DNA from: Tuberibacillus calidus DSM 17572
GTDB taxonomy: Bacteria; Bacillota; Bacilli; Bacillales; Sporolactobacillaceae
Length of the DNA: 64,000 nucleotides
Reading direction: 5' to 3'
Assembly: GCF_000430685.1 (NCBI RefSeq)
Contig: NZ_AUMM01000009.1
Span: forward strand, 1-64,000
The notes under the pieces are model-generated. The model ran no database searches. It was not told the origin of the DNA and was given only the letters and a program-made list of their open reading frames with translations. The position numbers and the translations under genes were made by a program. Of this stretch, positions 34,430 to 42,091 are shown in pieces; within the stretch, counting starts at the first letter, position 1, and every line of letters begins with the position of its first letter.

Positions 34430-36220
34430 TCATTTAGTTAAAGCCACACCGTTATCGCCTTGTTGCAAGACATACATTTTATGGTATAGGCCACGTAAAG
34501 CCAAAAGTTCCTCGTGCGTCCCGCGCTCAACAATTTCTCCATGATGCAACACCAAAATTTGATCGGCATCGCGTATTGTTGACAAACGGTGGGCAATGGC
34601 TATCGTCGTCCGCCCTTTCCGCATTTTTTGCAAAGCATTTTGAATGGCTTCTTCAGTCTCCGTATCAACGCTCGCCGTCGCTTCGTCAAGAACTAAAATT
34701 TTCGGATGGATCGCCATTGTCCTGGCAAATGACAATAACTGACGTTGACCGCTGGATAGTGTCGCTCCCCTTTCACCAATCGCTTCCTCATACTGGTTAG
34801 GTAATTGCCGGATAAAAGCATCGGCTTGCACGAATTCCGCAGCCTCAATTATCGTTTCATCATCAATGGACGTATTTCCTAGACGAATGTTGCTTTTGAT
34901 GTCGCCGACAAATAGAAACGGATCTTGCAAGACGAGTCCAATATTCTTGCGCAATGTTTCGTTATCAAATGCTTCCAAAGGTGTGCCATCAATCGTAATC
35001 GTCCCTTTTGTCACGGGATAAAAGCGCATCAATAAATTGATAATCGTGCTCTTTCCACTTCCAGTATGACCGACAAGCGCCACGGTTTCACCCGGACGCG
35101 CTGTAAAACTGATATTTTTTAATACATCGGTTTTCCCGTCATAGGAAAAAGAGACGTTTTTATATTCAATCGCGCCTTCTGTGATGCGGGGATGGCCTTC
35201 TCCTACTTTCTTCGGCTCCATCCGCTCTTCATCTAGCAATCCAAAAACGCGCTCTGCCGCAATCATCGCCTGTTGAAAGCGTGTTAATTGCACCATCATT
35301 TGGTTGATCGGCTCAAAAAAGCGATCCAAGTAGTTTAAAAAGGCATAAAGCACGCCGATTTGGACGACTCCCGCAATGGAGGTCACACCAAAAAAACAAA
35401 GCACAATGATCACAGACAATAAGTAAACGGAATAAACCGCCGGCCGGAGCAACAAACTGTTCAGCTTGATGCTGCCTCTTTCAGCCATATAAAGCTCCTG
35501 ATTGATCCGACCGAATTCTGTTTTCATCCGTTTTTCTTGCCGCATCGCTTGAATGATGTTCATGCCTTGCAGCGATTCATTCAACTTAGCATTCAGTTCG
35601 CTGATTTTTTTACGAGCCCGTCGATAGATGCGGGAACTGTATCGGCGGTAAACGACCATTAACAAAATAATTAAGGGGAAAATAGCTAAGCAGAATGCAC
35701 CGAGTCGGACATCCAAAATAAACATGCCGATAAAGGTTCCCGCCATCATGACAATGCCTTGGACAAAGGTCGAAAGCACCGTGACGTACATGTCTTTAAT
35801 CGCCTCGGTATCATTCGTGATGCGGGAAACAAGACTACCACCAGGAGTCTGGTCAAAAAACGTCATGCCGAGATGTTGCACTTTCCCAAAGACATCAACG
35901 CGCAGTTGCTGGACAATATTTAAAGCAATTTTTTGGAACATTACGAGCTGCAAGTACTTTAAAACGACTGAAATGGCGTATAAAAGTAGAAACGATACAG
36001 CCAAGGCTACGAGTGGTCCAGTAACAAAATGGCGCGGTGCTAAATACTCATCAATATAGATTTTCATTATAATCGGTCCGAGTATATCTGCCCCCGTCCC
36101 AAGAAACAACATGAGAAAGGCTACGATTAGCGCTTTTTTGTGCGGCTTAGCATATTTTAATAGCCTCGGTAAAACACGCTTTTGCGTCAATTTCTCGGTG
36201 TGAAATGCTTCTGTCGTCAT
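34430..36220 (-). CDS. bmrD: BmrD/YheH-type multidrug ABC exporter subunit
   Basis: 596-residue half-transporter: membrane domain about 1-330, nucleotide-binding domain about 350-590. Walker A is G-H-T-G-S-G-K-S-T, the signature is degenerate L-S-S-G-Q, and Walker B is complete with catalytic glutamate (I-L-V-L-D-E-A-T-A-S-V-D). Its partner has the reverse pattern, as in the heterodimeric exporter BmrCD, where BmrC contributes the good signature and BmrD the catalytic glutamate. The start ATG 36220 overlaps the stop of the partner gene (ATGA). It is shorter than B. subtilis BmrD (about 670), lacking an extended N terminus. Substrates are probably diverse drugs. Confidence 0.8.
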   Translation of the reverse strand: MTTEAFHTEKLTQKRVLPRLLKYAKPHKKALIVAFLMLFLGTGADILGPIIMKIYIDEYLAPRHFVTGPLVALAVSFLLLYAISVVLKYLQLVMFQKIALNIVQQLRVDVFGKVQHLGMTFFDQTPGGSLVSRITNDTEAIKDMYVTVLSTFVQGIVMMAGTFIGMFILDVRLGAFCLAIFPLIILLMVVYRRYSSRIYRRARKKISELNAKLNESLQGMNIIQAMRQEKRMKTEFGRINQELYMAERGSIKLNSLLLRPAVYSVYLLSVIIVLCFFGVTSIAGVVQIGVLYAFLNYLDRFFEPINQMMVQLTRFQQAMIAAERVFGLLDEERMEPKKVGEGHPRITEGAIEYKNVSFSYDGKTDVLKNISFTARPGETVALVGHTGSGKSTIINLLMRFYPVTKGTITIDGTPLEAFDNETLRKNIGLVLQDPFLFVGDIKSNIRLGNTSIDDETIIEAAEFVQADAFIRQLPNQYEEAIGERGATLSSGQRQLLSFARTMAIHPKILVLDEATASVDTETEEAIQNALQKMRKGRTTIAIAHRLSTIRDADQILVLHHGEIVERGTHEELLALRGLYHKMYVLQQGDNGVALTK

Positions 36221-37974
36221 TCCGCCTTCCCCCCTTGTTCAACGAGCGATTCCAACTGCTGGCGTTGGTACATCGTTTGATACCATCCCCCAAGCCGCAT
36301 TAACTCATCATGCGTGCCGCGTTCGACAATCCGCCCATTATCTAACACCAAAATGAGGTCCGCATGTTGTACCGCACTCATCCTGTGGGCGGCAATCAAT
36401 GTCGTTTTATCCCCGCGCGTCGCCTTTAACGACCGCAAAATCGCCTCCTCCGTATCCGCATCCACCGCAGATAAAGAATCATCCAAAATCATGATTTCGG
36501 GTTCAATCAAAAGCGCCCTGGCGATCGAAATCCGCTGCTTTTGACCGCCTGACAGCGTCACCCCTCGCTCACCAACCATTGTCTGATAGCCATCCGGAAA
36601 ACCGATAATGTCATCATGAATGCGGGCTAGTTTCGCCACTTCTTCAATTTCCTCCTGCGTCGCCTCCGGACGGGCAAAGGCAATGTTTTCGGCAATCGTT
36701 GCCGAGAACAAGAAATGGTCCTGCGGGACGTAACCGATTGTCTCACGAAGCCGGTCGAGTTTATATTCCGTAATCGGCCGACCGCCAATCGCAATGGTAC
36801 CGTCTTGGACATCGAATTCCCTGAGCAAAATTTTCAACAACGTCGTTTTCCCACTTCCGGTTTTCCCGACGACGCCAACCGTTTTTCCTTTTGGCAAGTT
36901 AAAATGAATGTCACATAAAGCAGGTTGTTGGCTTTCCGGATAGGTAAAGGTGGAAATCGCATAGGAAATATCGCCAGCTGGTTTCACATCAATAGCCTTA
37001 TCATGATCACAGATCTCCGGTTTTTCCGCCAAAAGTTTTTGGATGCGATCATACGAAGCGTGGCCGCGTTCGACGATATTAAATAAAAATCCGAAAGCAA
37101 GCATCGGCCAAACAAACTGCCCTAGGTATAAGGTGAAACTCGTCAGTTCACCAATGGTCATCGAACCTTTAACCACAAACATGGATCCGAAAACAAGAGA
37201 TAAGAAATAGGAAATCATGACGATAAAGGTAATCGTCGGATCAAATAAGGCATCAATTTTGGCGACGGCGATATTTTTTTGGACCACATCGGCAGATAAT
37301 CGACGAAAAGCTGCTTTTTCCGCTTCCTCCTGCCCAAACGCTTTGATGACCCTCACGCCCGAAATGTTTTCTTGAACTTTATCGTTCAAATCCGAAAATG
37401 CCGCTTGCGCGAGATGAAAACGCTCATGAAGCATCGACCCGTAGCGGCTCGTTGCCCATACCATAAACGGCATCGGTAGTAAGGCAATCACTGTCAAAAT
37501 GGGATTGATGAGCACGGCCATCGCAAAGATGACCATGGCTCCCATCGTGATCGAGTCGATTAATGTCAAAATCCCATCCCCGGCGGCATCTTCCACCGCG
37601 CGGATATCGTTTGTGGCATGGGCCATTAAATCACCAATCCGCCGTTTGTGATAAAAATTCGGTGATAATCGGGTGAATAAATCATACAGTTGATTTCTTA
37701 AGAGTCGCGACAATCGTACAGCCGCCCCGAAAATAAATTGCCTCCACGCATACCCCGTACCGTAATAGATAATACCGACGGCAATCAGAAACCCGATCCA
37801 CTTAACAAGGAGGATGCCCGTCAAATGATGAGTGCGGATATCATCCACAATGATACCGATGACATATGGCGGTATTAAGCTGAGAAAGCTAGAAGCCATT
37901 AAGAACAGAATGCCTAAAATATAACTACGCTTTTCTTTTTTGAAATACCAAAACAGATTCAAAAACAATCGCAT
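36217..37974 (-). CDS. bmrC: BmrC/YheI-type multidrug ABC exporter subunit
   Basis: 585 residues from ATG 37974 (GGGGGATGAAT upstream), the same length I recall for B. subtilis BmrC (YheI). Six transmembrane helices, then a nucleotide-binding domain with Walker A G-K-T-G-S-G-K-T-T, canonical L-S-G-G-Q and Walker B I-M-I-L-D-D, where aspartate replaces the catalytic glutamate. This identifies the degenerate-site subunit of a heterodimer with the next gene. An attenuator region (leader peptide plus terminator) lies immediately upstream, as for bmrCD in B. subtilis, where ribosome-targeting antibiotics induce the operon. Confidence 0.83.
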   Translation of the reverse strand: MRLFLNLFWYFKKEKRSYILGILFLMASSFLSLIPPYVIGIIVDDIRTHHLTGILLVKWIGFLIAVGIIYYGTGYAWRQFIFGAAVRLSRLLRNQLYDLFTRLSPNFYHKRRIGDLMAHATNDIRAVEDAAGDGILTLIDSITMGAMVIFAMAVLINPILTVIALLPMPFMVWATSRYGSMLHERFHLAQAAFSDLNDKVQENISGVRVIKAFGQEEAEKAAFRRLSADVVQKNIAVAKIDALFDPTITFIVMISYFLSLVFGSMFVVKGSMTIGELTSFTLYLGQFVWPMLAFGFLFNIVERGHASYDRIQKLLAEKPEICDHDKAIDVKPAGDISYAISTFTYPESQQPALCDIHFNLPKGKTVGVVGKTGSGKTTLLKILLREFDVQDGTIAIGGRPITEYKLDRLRETIGYVPQDHFLFSATIAENIAFARPEATQEEIEEVAKLARIHDDIIGFPDGYQTMVGERGVTLSGGQKQRISIARALLIEPEIMILDDSLSAVDADTEEAILRSLKATRGDKTTLIAAHRMSAVQHADLILVLDNGRIVERGTHDELMRLGGWYQTMYQRQQLESLVEQGGKAE

Positions 37975-37990
37975 ATTCATCCCCCCATTT

Positions 37991-38031
37991 ACCCTAAAAA
38001 AACAAAGAAACGCCATGGAAACCCCATGGCG
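37991..38031 (-). terminator. Attenuator terminator upstream of bmrC
   Basis: On the minus strand CGCCATGG (38031-38024) pairs with CCATGGCG (38018-38011) and is followed by TTTCTTTGTTTTTTT. It ends about 17 bp before the bmrC start, so it must be suppressed for the exporter to be made. The ATGGGG within it can alternatively pair with CCCCAT inside the leader reading frame. Confidence 0.85.
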
Positions 38032-38056
38032 CAAAAGTCACCTAAATGATCAATCG

Positions 38057-38165
38057 GTTAAAGCATTCTATATGCCAGTGATGGGGATTCCCGGATTTCG
38101 TCGTTTGTTGTTATGTAAAATGTTCATAGTAATCCCCTCTTTTCTCCGATTAGGAATGCTTTAAC
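38057..38165 (-). promoter_or_regulatory. Attenuation leader: 12-bp inverted repeat flanking the leader peptide
   Basis: GTTAAAGCATTC (minus 38165-38154) and GAATGCTTTAAC (minus 38068-38057) are perfect complements that bracket the leader peptide gene. The first arm lies at the likely transcript start, so perhaps seven or eight of its bases are in the RNA. Pairing would enclose the ribosome site and leader; translation would disrupt it. Confidence 0.6.
38068..38127 (-). CDS. Leader peptide of the bmrCD-like operon
   Basis: AGAGGGGATTACT precedes ATG 38127; the frame encodes MNILHNNKRRNPGIPITGI and ends with TAG at 38070-38068. Its stop codon abuts a 12-bp sequence complementary to one before its ribosome site, and the exporter's attenuator terminator follows. 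In B. subtilis the equivalent leader is BmrB, which mediates ribosome-dependent attenuation; this peptide is much shorter. Coding is inferred from ribosome site and context. Confidence 0.6.
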   Translation of the reverse strand: MNILHNNKRRNPGIPITGI

Positions 38166-38166
38166 A

Positions 38167-38196
38167 ATTATAAATAATCCTGATTCTATTTGTAAA
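38167..38196 (-). promoter_or_regulatory. Putative sigma-A promoter of the bmrCD-like operon
   Basis: On the minus strand TTTACA (38196-38191), an 18-bp spacer and TATAAT (38172-38167). Transcription would start near 38160. Confidence 0.7.
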
Positions 38197-38245
38197 GCAT
38201 TTTTTTGCATCAATTTTTACGCTCAACTTTGTCTTTAAAGAAAAT

Positions 38246-38356
38246 ATGGCTCCGCGAAGTTTTCGAGGCAAATGCGAAACCTTAGTTGCCCTAATGTTGC
38301 CCTCGTTAAAAGCCAGTGCAAGCCTTTTGGTGTAGGCAGAGCCTTAGTGGCATGCA
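38246..38356 (+). repeat. Two adjoining copies of the dispersed intergenic repeat
   Basis: GGCTCCGCGAAGTTTTCGAG, AACCTTAGTTGCCCTAATG, CCTCGTTAAAAGCCAGTGC, then a second unit: AAGCCTTTTGGTGTAGGCAG, AGCCTTAGTGGCATGC. It lies between the divergent bmrCD-like operon and the MarR-GNAT gene. Confidence 0.75.
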
Positions 38357-38379
38357 ACATGGACTGGAGGACAAAAATT

Positions 38380-38413
38380 ATTTGACTTAGTCAAATATTT
38401 TCGTTTATATTAT
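38380..38413 (+). promoter_or_regulatory. Promoter with palindromic operator of the MarR-GNAT gene
   Basis: ATTTGAC-TTA-GTCAAAT (38380-38396) is a perfect 7+7 bp palindrome. It overlaps the -35 hexamer TTGACT (38382-38387); TATATT at 38406-38411 (18-bp spacer) may be the -10. Autoregulation by the MarR domain is likely. Confidence 0.75.
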
Positions 38414-38440
38414 AAGAAAAATGGCGAAAGGGTGATAGTT

Positions 38441-39370
38441 ATGAAAAATTGCACTTTGGAAGACAAGATTAACCAATTTAGAAAGTTTAATCGATATTTC
38501 ACACGAAAAATCGGGGTCTTACATGAAGGATTATTGCACAGTGCTTATTCCCTTACAGAAGTCCGGATCCTCTTTGAGATTGCTCATCACGATCTGCCAA
38601 CGGCCACACAATTAAGACATGAGCTAGGGCTAGATGCTGGTTATCTCAGCCGCATCCTCACCCGTTTTGAGGAACGTGGGCTTACTGAAAGAATTCGTTC
38701 AGAGCATGATGGCAGGCAGTATCATATTCGCTTGACACCGGAAGGGATGAAAGTCTTTTCGGATTTAGATCAACGTTCAAGAGATGAAGTGGCTGAGATT
38801 TTAAATGTCCTTAATGAAGAAGAACAGCAGAAATTACTGACATCAATGCGCGAAATCGAAAATATCCTTGAGAAGAAAACTTTTCAGGCTTCTGATGTGA
38901 TTCTTAGAAGTCACAAGCCAGGCGATATGGGCTGGGTCACCCACAGGCATGGTGTGCTATACGCCCAAGAATACGGTTGGGATGAACGTTTTGAGGCACT
39001 TGTCGCTCAGATTACGGCAGATTTCATTAACCATTACAAACCTGAACGTGAGAAGAGTATCATCGCCGAATTGAACGGTGAAATCATCGGTTCGGTGTTC
39101 GTCGTCCAACAAGATGAGACCGTGGCTAAATTACGCCTCCTTTTAGTAGAGCCAAAAGCGCGCGGCTTTGGACTTGGCAGCCGTTTGGTACAAGAGAGCA
39201 TTGCCTTTGCCAAGCAAGCCGGATATCAAAAGCTCGTTTTATGGACCAACAGCGTCCTTAAAGAGGCCCGTCATATTTACGCAAAATCTGGATTTCAGCT
39301 AGTGGAACAAGAACCACACCATAGCTTTGGCAAAGACCTCATTGGAGAAACGTGGGAGCTCGTTCTTTAA
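38441..39370 (+). CDS. Fused MarR regulator and GNAT acetyltransferase
   Basis: 309 residues from ATG 38441, preceded by AAAGGGTGA. Residues about 1-140 form a MarR-type winged helix (L-R-H-E-L-G-L-D-A-G-Y-L-S-R-I-L, wing E-H-D-G-R-Q-Y-H-I-R-L-T). Residues about 155-309 form a GNAT domain with acetyl-CoA motif V-E-P-K-A-R-G-F-G-L-G-S-R-L-V. Such fusions are common in bacteria; the acetylated substrate is unknown. A perfect palindrome over its own promoter suggests autorepression, and it is divergent from the multidrug exporter operon, though the attenuator there argues for independent control. Confidence 0.9.
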   Translation: MKNCTLEDKINQFRKFNRYFTRKIGVLHEGLLHSAYSLTEVRILFEIAHHDLPTATQLRHELGLDAGYLSRILTRFEERGLTERIRSEHDGRQYHIRLTPEGMKVFSDLDQRSRDEVAEILNVLNEEEQQKLLTSMREIENILEKKTFQASDVILRSHKPGDMGWVTHRHGVLYAQEYGWDERFEALVAQITADFINHYKPEREKSIIAELNGEIIGSVFVVQQDETVAKLRLLLVEPKARGFGLGSRLVQESIAFAKQAGYQKLVLWTNSVLKEARHIYAKSGFQLVEQEPHHSFGKDLIGETWELVL

Positions 39371-39400
39371 TAAAAAGGATAGATTTTCTTATTAGTATGA

Positions 39401-39428
39401 AAAAAGCCCGCAGAAATGCGGACTTTTT
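39401..39428. terminator. Bidirectional terminator
   Basis: AAAGCCCGCA and TGCGGACTTT pair around a GAAA loop; A runs on the left and T runs on the right serve both converging genes. It overlaps the stop codon of the flavin reductase gene. Confidence 0.85.
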
Positions 39429-39981
39429 ATTTCATGTTTTCAGTTTTGACGAAAGCCATAAATTTCTCAATGACACCATCTAAAAATTGCAAGGTGTTCG
39501 TGTCGACTAACCGGCCATTTTCATCAAACTTCTCACCGGCAAAATTCACCAATACTTCATTGCCGCCAGGTGGGAGCACCTTAGCTTGAATTCCGGGAGA
39601 CGATAAAATTTGCCTTAAATGAAGTTGAGCTCTGACAGTGCCAAACGTCACCGACGATGCTCCCGCTGTCATAATCGGTTTATTGATCAACACTTTGTCA
39701 ACACGCGACAGCCAATCGAGTGCGTTTTTTAGCACGCCGGGGACCGACCAATTGTATTCAGGTGAAACAATAATGACGCCATCGGCTTCCTTCACCTTTT
39801 TCTTAAAAGAGACGACCGTCTCCGGCGGATTATTTTCTATATCCTCGTTAAAATGAGGCAGGGAGCCGATATCCAAAATCTCAACATGCATCTTGTCACT
39901 ATACCGTTCCTGAATGGCTTTGGCTAGCTGCCTGTTATAAGAGTTTTTCCTTAAGCTCCCAACAATCGCGACAATGTTCAT
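39427..39981 (-). CDS. NADPH-dependent FMN reductase family protein
   Basis: 184-residue flavodoxin-fold oxidoreductase of the FMN_red family (azoreductase/chromate or quinone reductase type). The FMN phosphate loop is G-S-L-R-K-N-S-Y-N (residues 8-16), and S-P-E-Y-N-W-S-V-P-G-V-L-K-N-A-L-D-W (about 74-91) is the conserved flavin-contact motif. The protein probably reduces quinones, nitro or azo compounds using NAD(P)H. It is on the same strand as a YceI-like gene and a ring-cleaving dioxygenase gene, which together suggest protection against electrophiles or aromatic compounds. Confidence 0.9.
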   Translation of the reverse strand: MNIVAIVGSLRKNSYNRQLAKAIQERYSDKMHVEILDIGSLPHFNEDIENNPPETVVSFKKKVKEADGVIIVSPEYNWSVPGVLKNALDWLSRVDKVLINKPIMTAGASSVTFGTVRAQLHLRQILSSPGIQAKVLPPGGNEVLVNFAGEKFDENGRLVDTNTLQFLDGVIEKFMAFVKTENMK

Positions 39982-40015
39982 CTATCATACTCCTCGGTTG
40001 CAAATATTTTTTTAG

Positions 40016-40549
40016 TTACTCTGCTTTGGAAGCCTCAATGACGATGGATATATTCACGTCTTCACCGATCAGCACGCCGCCAGTTTCCAGCGCGGCATTG
40101 TATGTCAGACCATAATCGCTACGCTTAATTTTTCCTTCTGCACTGTAACCGAATTTGATATTCCCCCATGGGTCTTTGCCTTGACCTTCATAGGTCACTT
40201 TAAAAGTTTCTGACTTCGTCACATCGCGGATCGTTAAATCGCCTGTGACTTCGTATTCGTTATCCCCTTTTTTAGCAATGTTTGTCGCTTTAAATGTCAT
40301 TTTCGGGAATTTTTCGACGTCAAAGAGGTCGGCAGAACGCAAGTGATTGTCTCGGTCGTTGTTGCCGGTATCGATGCTTGCGACGTCAACCGAGAAAAAG
40401 ATGTTTGCTGACGTTAAGTCGTTGGGATCGGCCTCAATATCGGCTTCAAAGTCATGAAAAGATCCGCGCACCTTGGCAAACATCATGTGTTTAATCGTAA
40501 ACTCTACACTGCTGTGGGCTTTGTCCACTGTCCATTTTGATAAAGTCAT
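40016..40549 (-). CDS. YceI family protein
   Basis: 177 residues from ATG 40549 after GGGAGGTAACATT. The YceI fold is a lipocalin-like beta barrel that binds isoprenoid quinones or similar lipids: W-T-V-D-K-A-H-S-S-V-E-F-T-I-K-H at the start, D-L-F-D-V-E-K-F-P-K-M-T-F near residue 80 and G-D-L-T-I-R-D-V-T later are family hallmarks. There is no signal peptide, so it is cytoplasmic, as usual in Bacilli. It sits between the dioxygenase and flavin reductase genes. Confidence 0.9.
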   Translation of the reverse strand: MTLSKWTVDKAHSSVEFTIKHMMFAKVRGSFHDFEADIEADPNDLTSANIFFSVDVASIDTGNNDRDNHLRSADLFDVEKFPKMTFKATNIAKKGDNEYEVTGDLTIRDVTKSETFKVTYEGQGKDPWGNIKFGYSAEGKIKRSDYGLTYNAALETGGVLIGEDVNISIVIEASKAE

Positions 40550-40603
40550 AATGTTACCTCCCATAATGCCTTTTTATTTTTTTGAGATGTTTCCCCAATT
40601 TTT

Positions 40604-41386
40604 CTAATCAAATTGCCATACACTATAACTGAGATTCCCATAAATATAGCTCCGATATAATAATTGAGCCTGCTTAGTCGAATCCGCCGCACCCATGGCG
40701 TAGAAGATTGGAACGAAATGTTCGGTGCCATAGAGCGGCACAGCCAAATCGGCATAAGGTGCGGCTTCCCTGTAAGAAAACAGCGCCTCCAAGTTCCATG
40801 AGAGAATCTCATTTTCTAACCATTGGTCAAATTCAAATGCCCACCGGTCAACTTCAGATGGTCCTTTTTTAAAATCCACCGCCCGTAAATTATGAACCGT
40901 TCCGCCGCTTCCGATGATTAAAATATCCTCTTCGCGAAGCGGAGCTAAAGCTTTGCCGATGCGATATTGTTCCTCGGGCGTTAACCTTGAGTTGACGGAC
41001 ATGGAAATCACAGGAATATCGGCTTCAGGATATAAATGTTTTAATATGACCCAAGCACCGTGATCTAAGCCGCGTTCAAAATCGGCTTGGGATTCTATCC
41101 CATGGTCTTGCAAAAGATCGTGCACGCTTTTCGCAAGGCTTGGGTCTCCTTTTGCCGGGTATTGAATGTGATAAAGCTCTTCTGGAAATCCGTAAAAATC
41201 ATAGATGGTTGAATAATTTTCCGCATGGCTGACCATTTCTACTTGCGATTCCCAATGCGCGGAAAAAAGCACGATCGCCTTAGGCCGACTGAAGCGGTCC
41301 CGCACGCTTGACAAAAAGGATGTATAATCATTTTCTTCAATCGCAAGAAGCGGGGCTCCATGAGCTATAAATAAAGACGGTACCGT
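40604..41386 (-). CDS. DODA-type extradiol ring-opening dioxygenase with apparent ACG start
   Basis: Class III extradiol dioxygenase (YgiD/DODA type) that opens catechol-like rings with a non-haem metal. The N-terminal block P-S-L-F-I-A-H-G-A-P, carrying a metal-ligand histidine, is encoded upstream of the first conventional start (TTG 41314) and must be part of a functional protein. An ideal ribosome site AGGAGGTG (41401-41394) is followed after eight bases by ACG at 41386-41384, exactly where family members have ATG; an in-frame TAA at 41404-41402 prevents any earlier start. From there the product has 260 residues. Other motifs are F-S-A-H-W-E-S, L-D-H-G-A-W and G-S-G-G-T-V-H-N-L. It is divergent from an HxlR regulator. 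Confidence 0.8.
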   Translation of the reverse strand, partial: TVPSLFIAHGAPLLAIEENDYTSFLSSVRDRFSRPKAIVLFSAHWESQVEMVSHAENYSTIYDFYGFPEELYHIQYPAKGDPSLAKSVHDLLQDHGIESQADFERGLDHGAWVILKHLYPEADIPVISMSVNSRLTPEEQYRIGKALAPLREEDILIIGSGGTVHNLRAVDFKKGPSEVDRWAFEFDQWLENEILSWNLEALFSYREAAPYADLAVPLYGTEHFVPIFYAMGAADSTKQAQLLYRSYIYGNLSYSVWQFD

Positions 41387-41440
41387 TTGGTTACACCTCC
41401 TTTAGATGCCTAATCACTGACTTACTATGCATAATATACT

Positions 41441-41459
41441 TACTTACAAAATGTAAGAA
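41441..41459. promoter_or_regulatory. Probable HxlR operator between dioxygenase and regulator genes
   Basis: CTTAC-AAAAT-GTAAG is a perfect 5+5 bp dyad with TTA before and AAG after, similar to TTAC-rich sites of YodB/CatR-type HxlR regulators. A related TACTT-TTGTC-AAGTA dyad lies at about 41493-41507. TTACTT and TATAAT (17-bp spacer, about 41491-41519) form a possible promoter for the regulator. Confidence 0.6.
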
Positions 41460-41583
41460 GATGACTACGGTTATTACAATAATATAGTCACTTACTTTTG
41501 TCAAGTACGTATGTTATAATTATTGCAGGACATTTATTTTATAATTTTATTATCGAATGACTCACATGAACGGAGGTGTCATC

Positions 41584-41913
41584 ATGGTAGACACAAAACT
41601 GTGCCCAAAATTTGAATCTGCTTTTGAAATTCTGGGAAAACGCTGGACAGGGTTAATCATAAAAGCACTATTGTCGGGTTGCCATCGCTTTGGTGATATG
41701 TCCGAGATGATTCCGCAAATGAGCGACCGCATGCTTGTTGAGCGTCTGAAAGAATTGGAAAGCGCAGGTATAGTTAAACGTACGGTCTATCCGGAAACTC
41801 CTGTTCGAATCGAATACAAACTCACTGACAAAGGAAAAGATCTCGGTAAAGTCATGGACCAAGTTCAAGAATGGGCAGACAAATGGGTGGAACCGCCAAA
41901 AAAAGAAAAATAA
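41584..41913 (+). CDS. HxlR family transcriptional regulator
   Basis: 109 residues from ATG 41584, preceded by GGAGGTGTCATC. Winged helix with the family opening C-P-K-F-E-S-A-F-E-I-L-G-K-R-W-T-G-L-I-I and M-S-D-R-M-L-V-E-R-L-K-E-L-E-S-A-G. The N-terminal cysteine (about residue 6) corresponds to the redox-sensing cysteine of YodB and CatR, which respond to quinones and diamide. Divergent arrangement with an aromatic ring-cleaving dioxygenase and the dyads between them suggest it controls both. Confidence 0.9.
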   Translation: MVDTKLCPKFESAFEILGKRWTGLIIKALLSGCHRFGDMSEMIPQMSDRMLVERLKELESAGIVKRTVYPETPVRIEYKLTDKGKDLGKVMDQVQEWADKWVEPPKKEK

Positions 41914-41941
41914 ATGGACCTATTAACGAAGTCATGCATGA

Positions 41942-41977
41942 AGACCGGCTTGGATAATGGCCGGTCTCTACTTTTAA
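41942..41977 (+). terminator. Terminator after the HxlR gene
   Basis: AGACCGGC (41942-41949) pairs with GCCGGTCT (41960-41967), followed by CTACTTTTAATT. Confidence 0.75.
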
Positions 41978-42091
41978 TTGATCCACTTTTGTTTAGGCAT
42001 AGATTAAAGCCATCGTTCAAATGGCTTGCTTTTATAAATCATCCTATTCCTTTATACTGGGTAGCGGAGGCGTTTTTGAAAGGAGTTTTTT

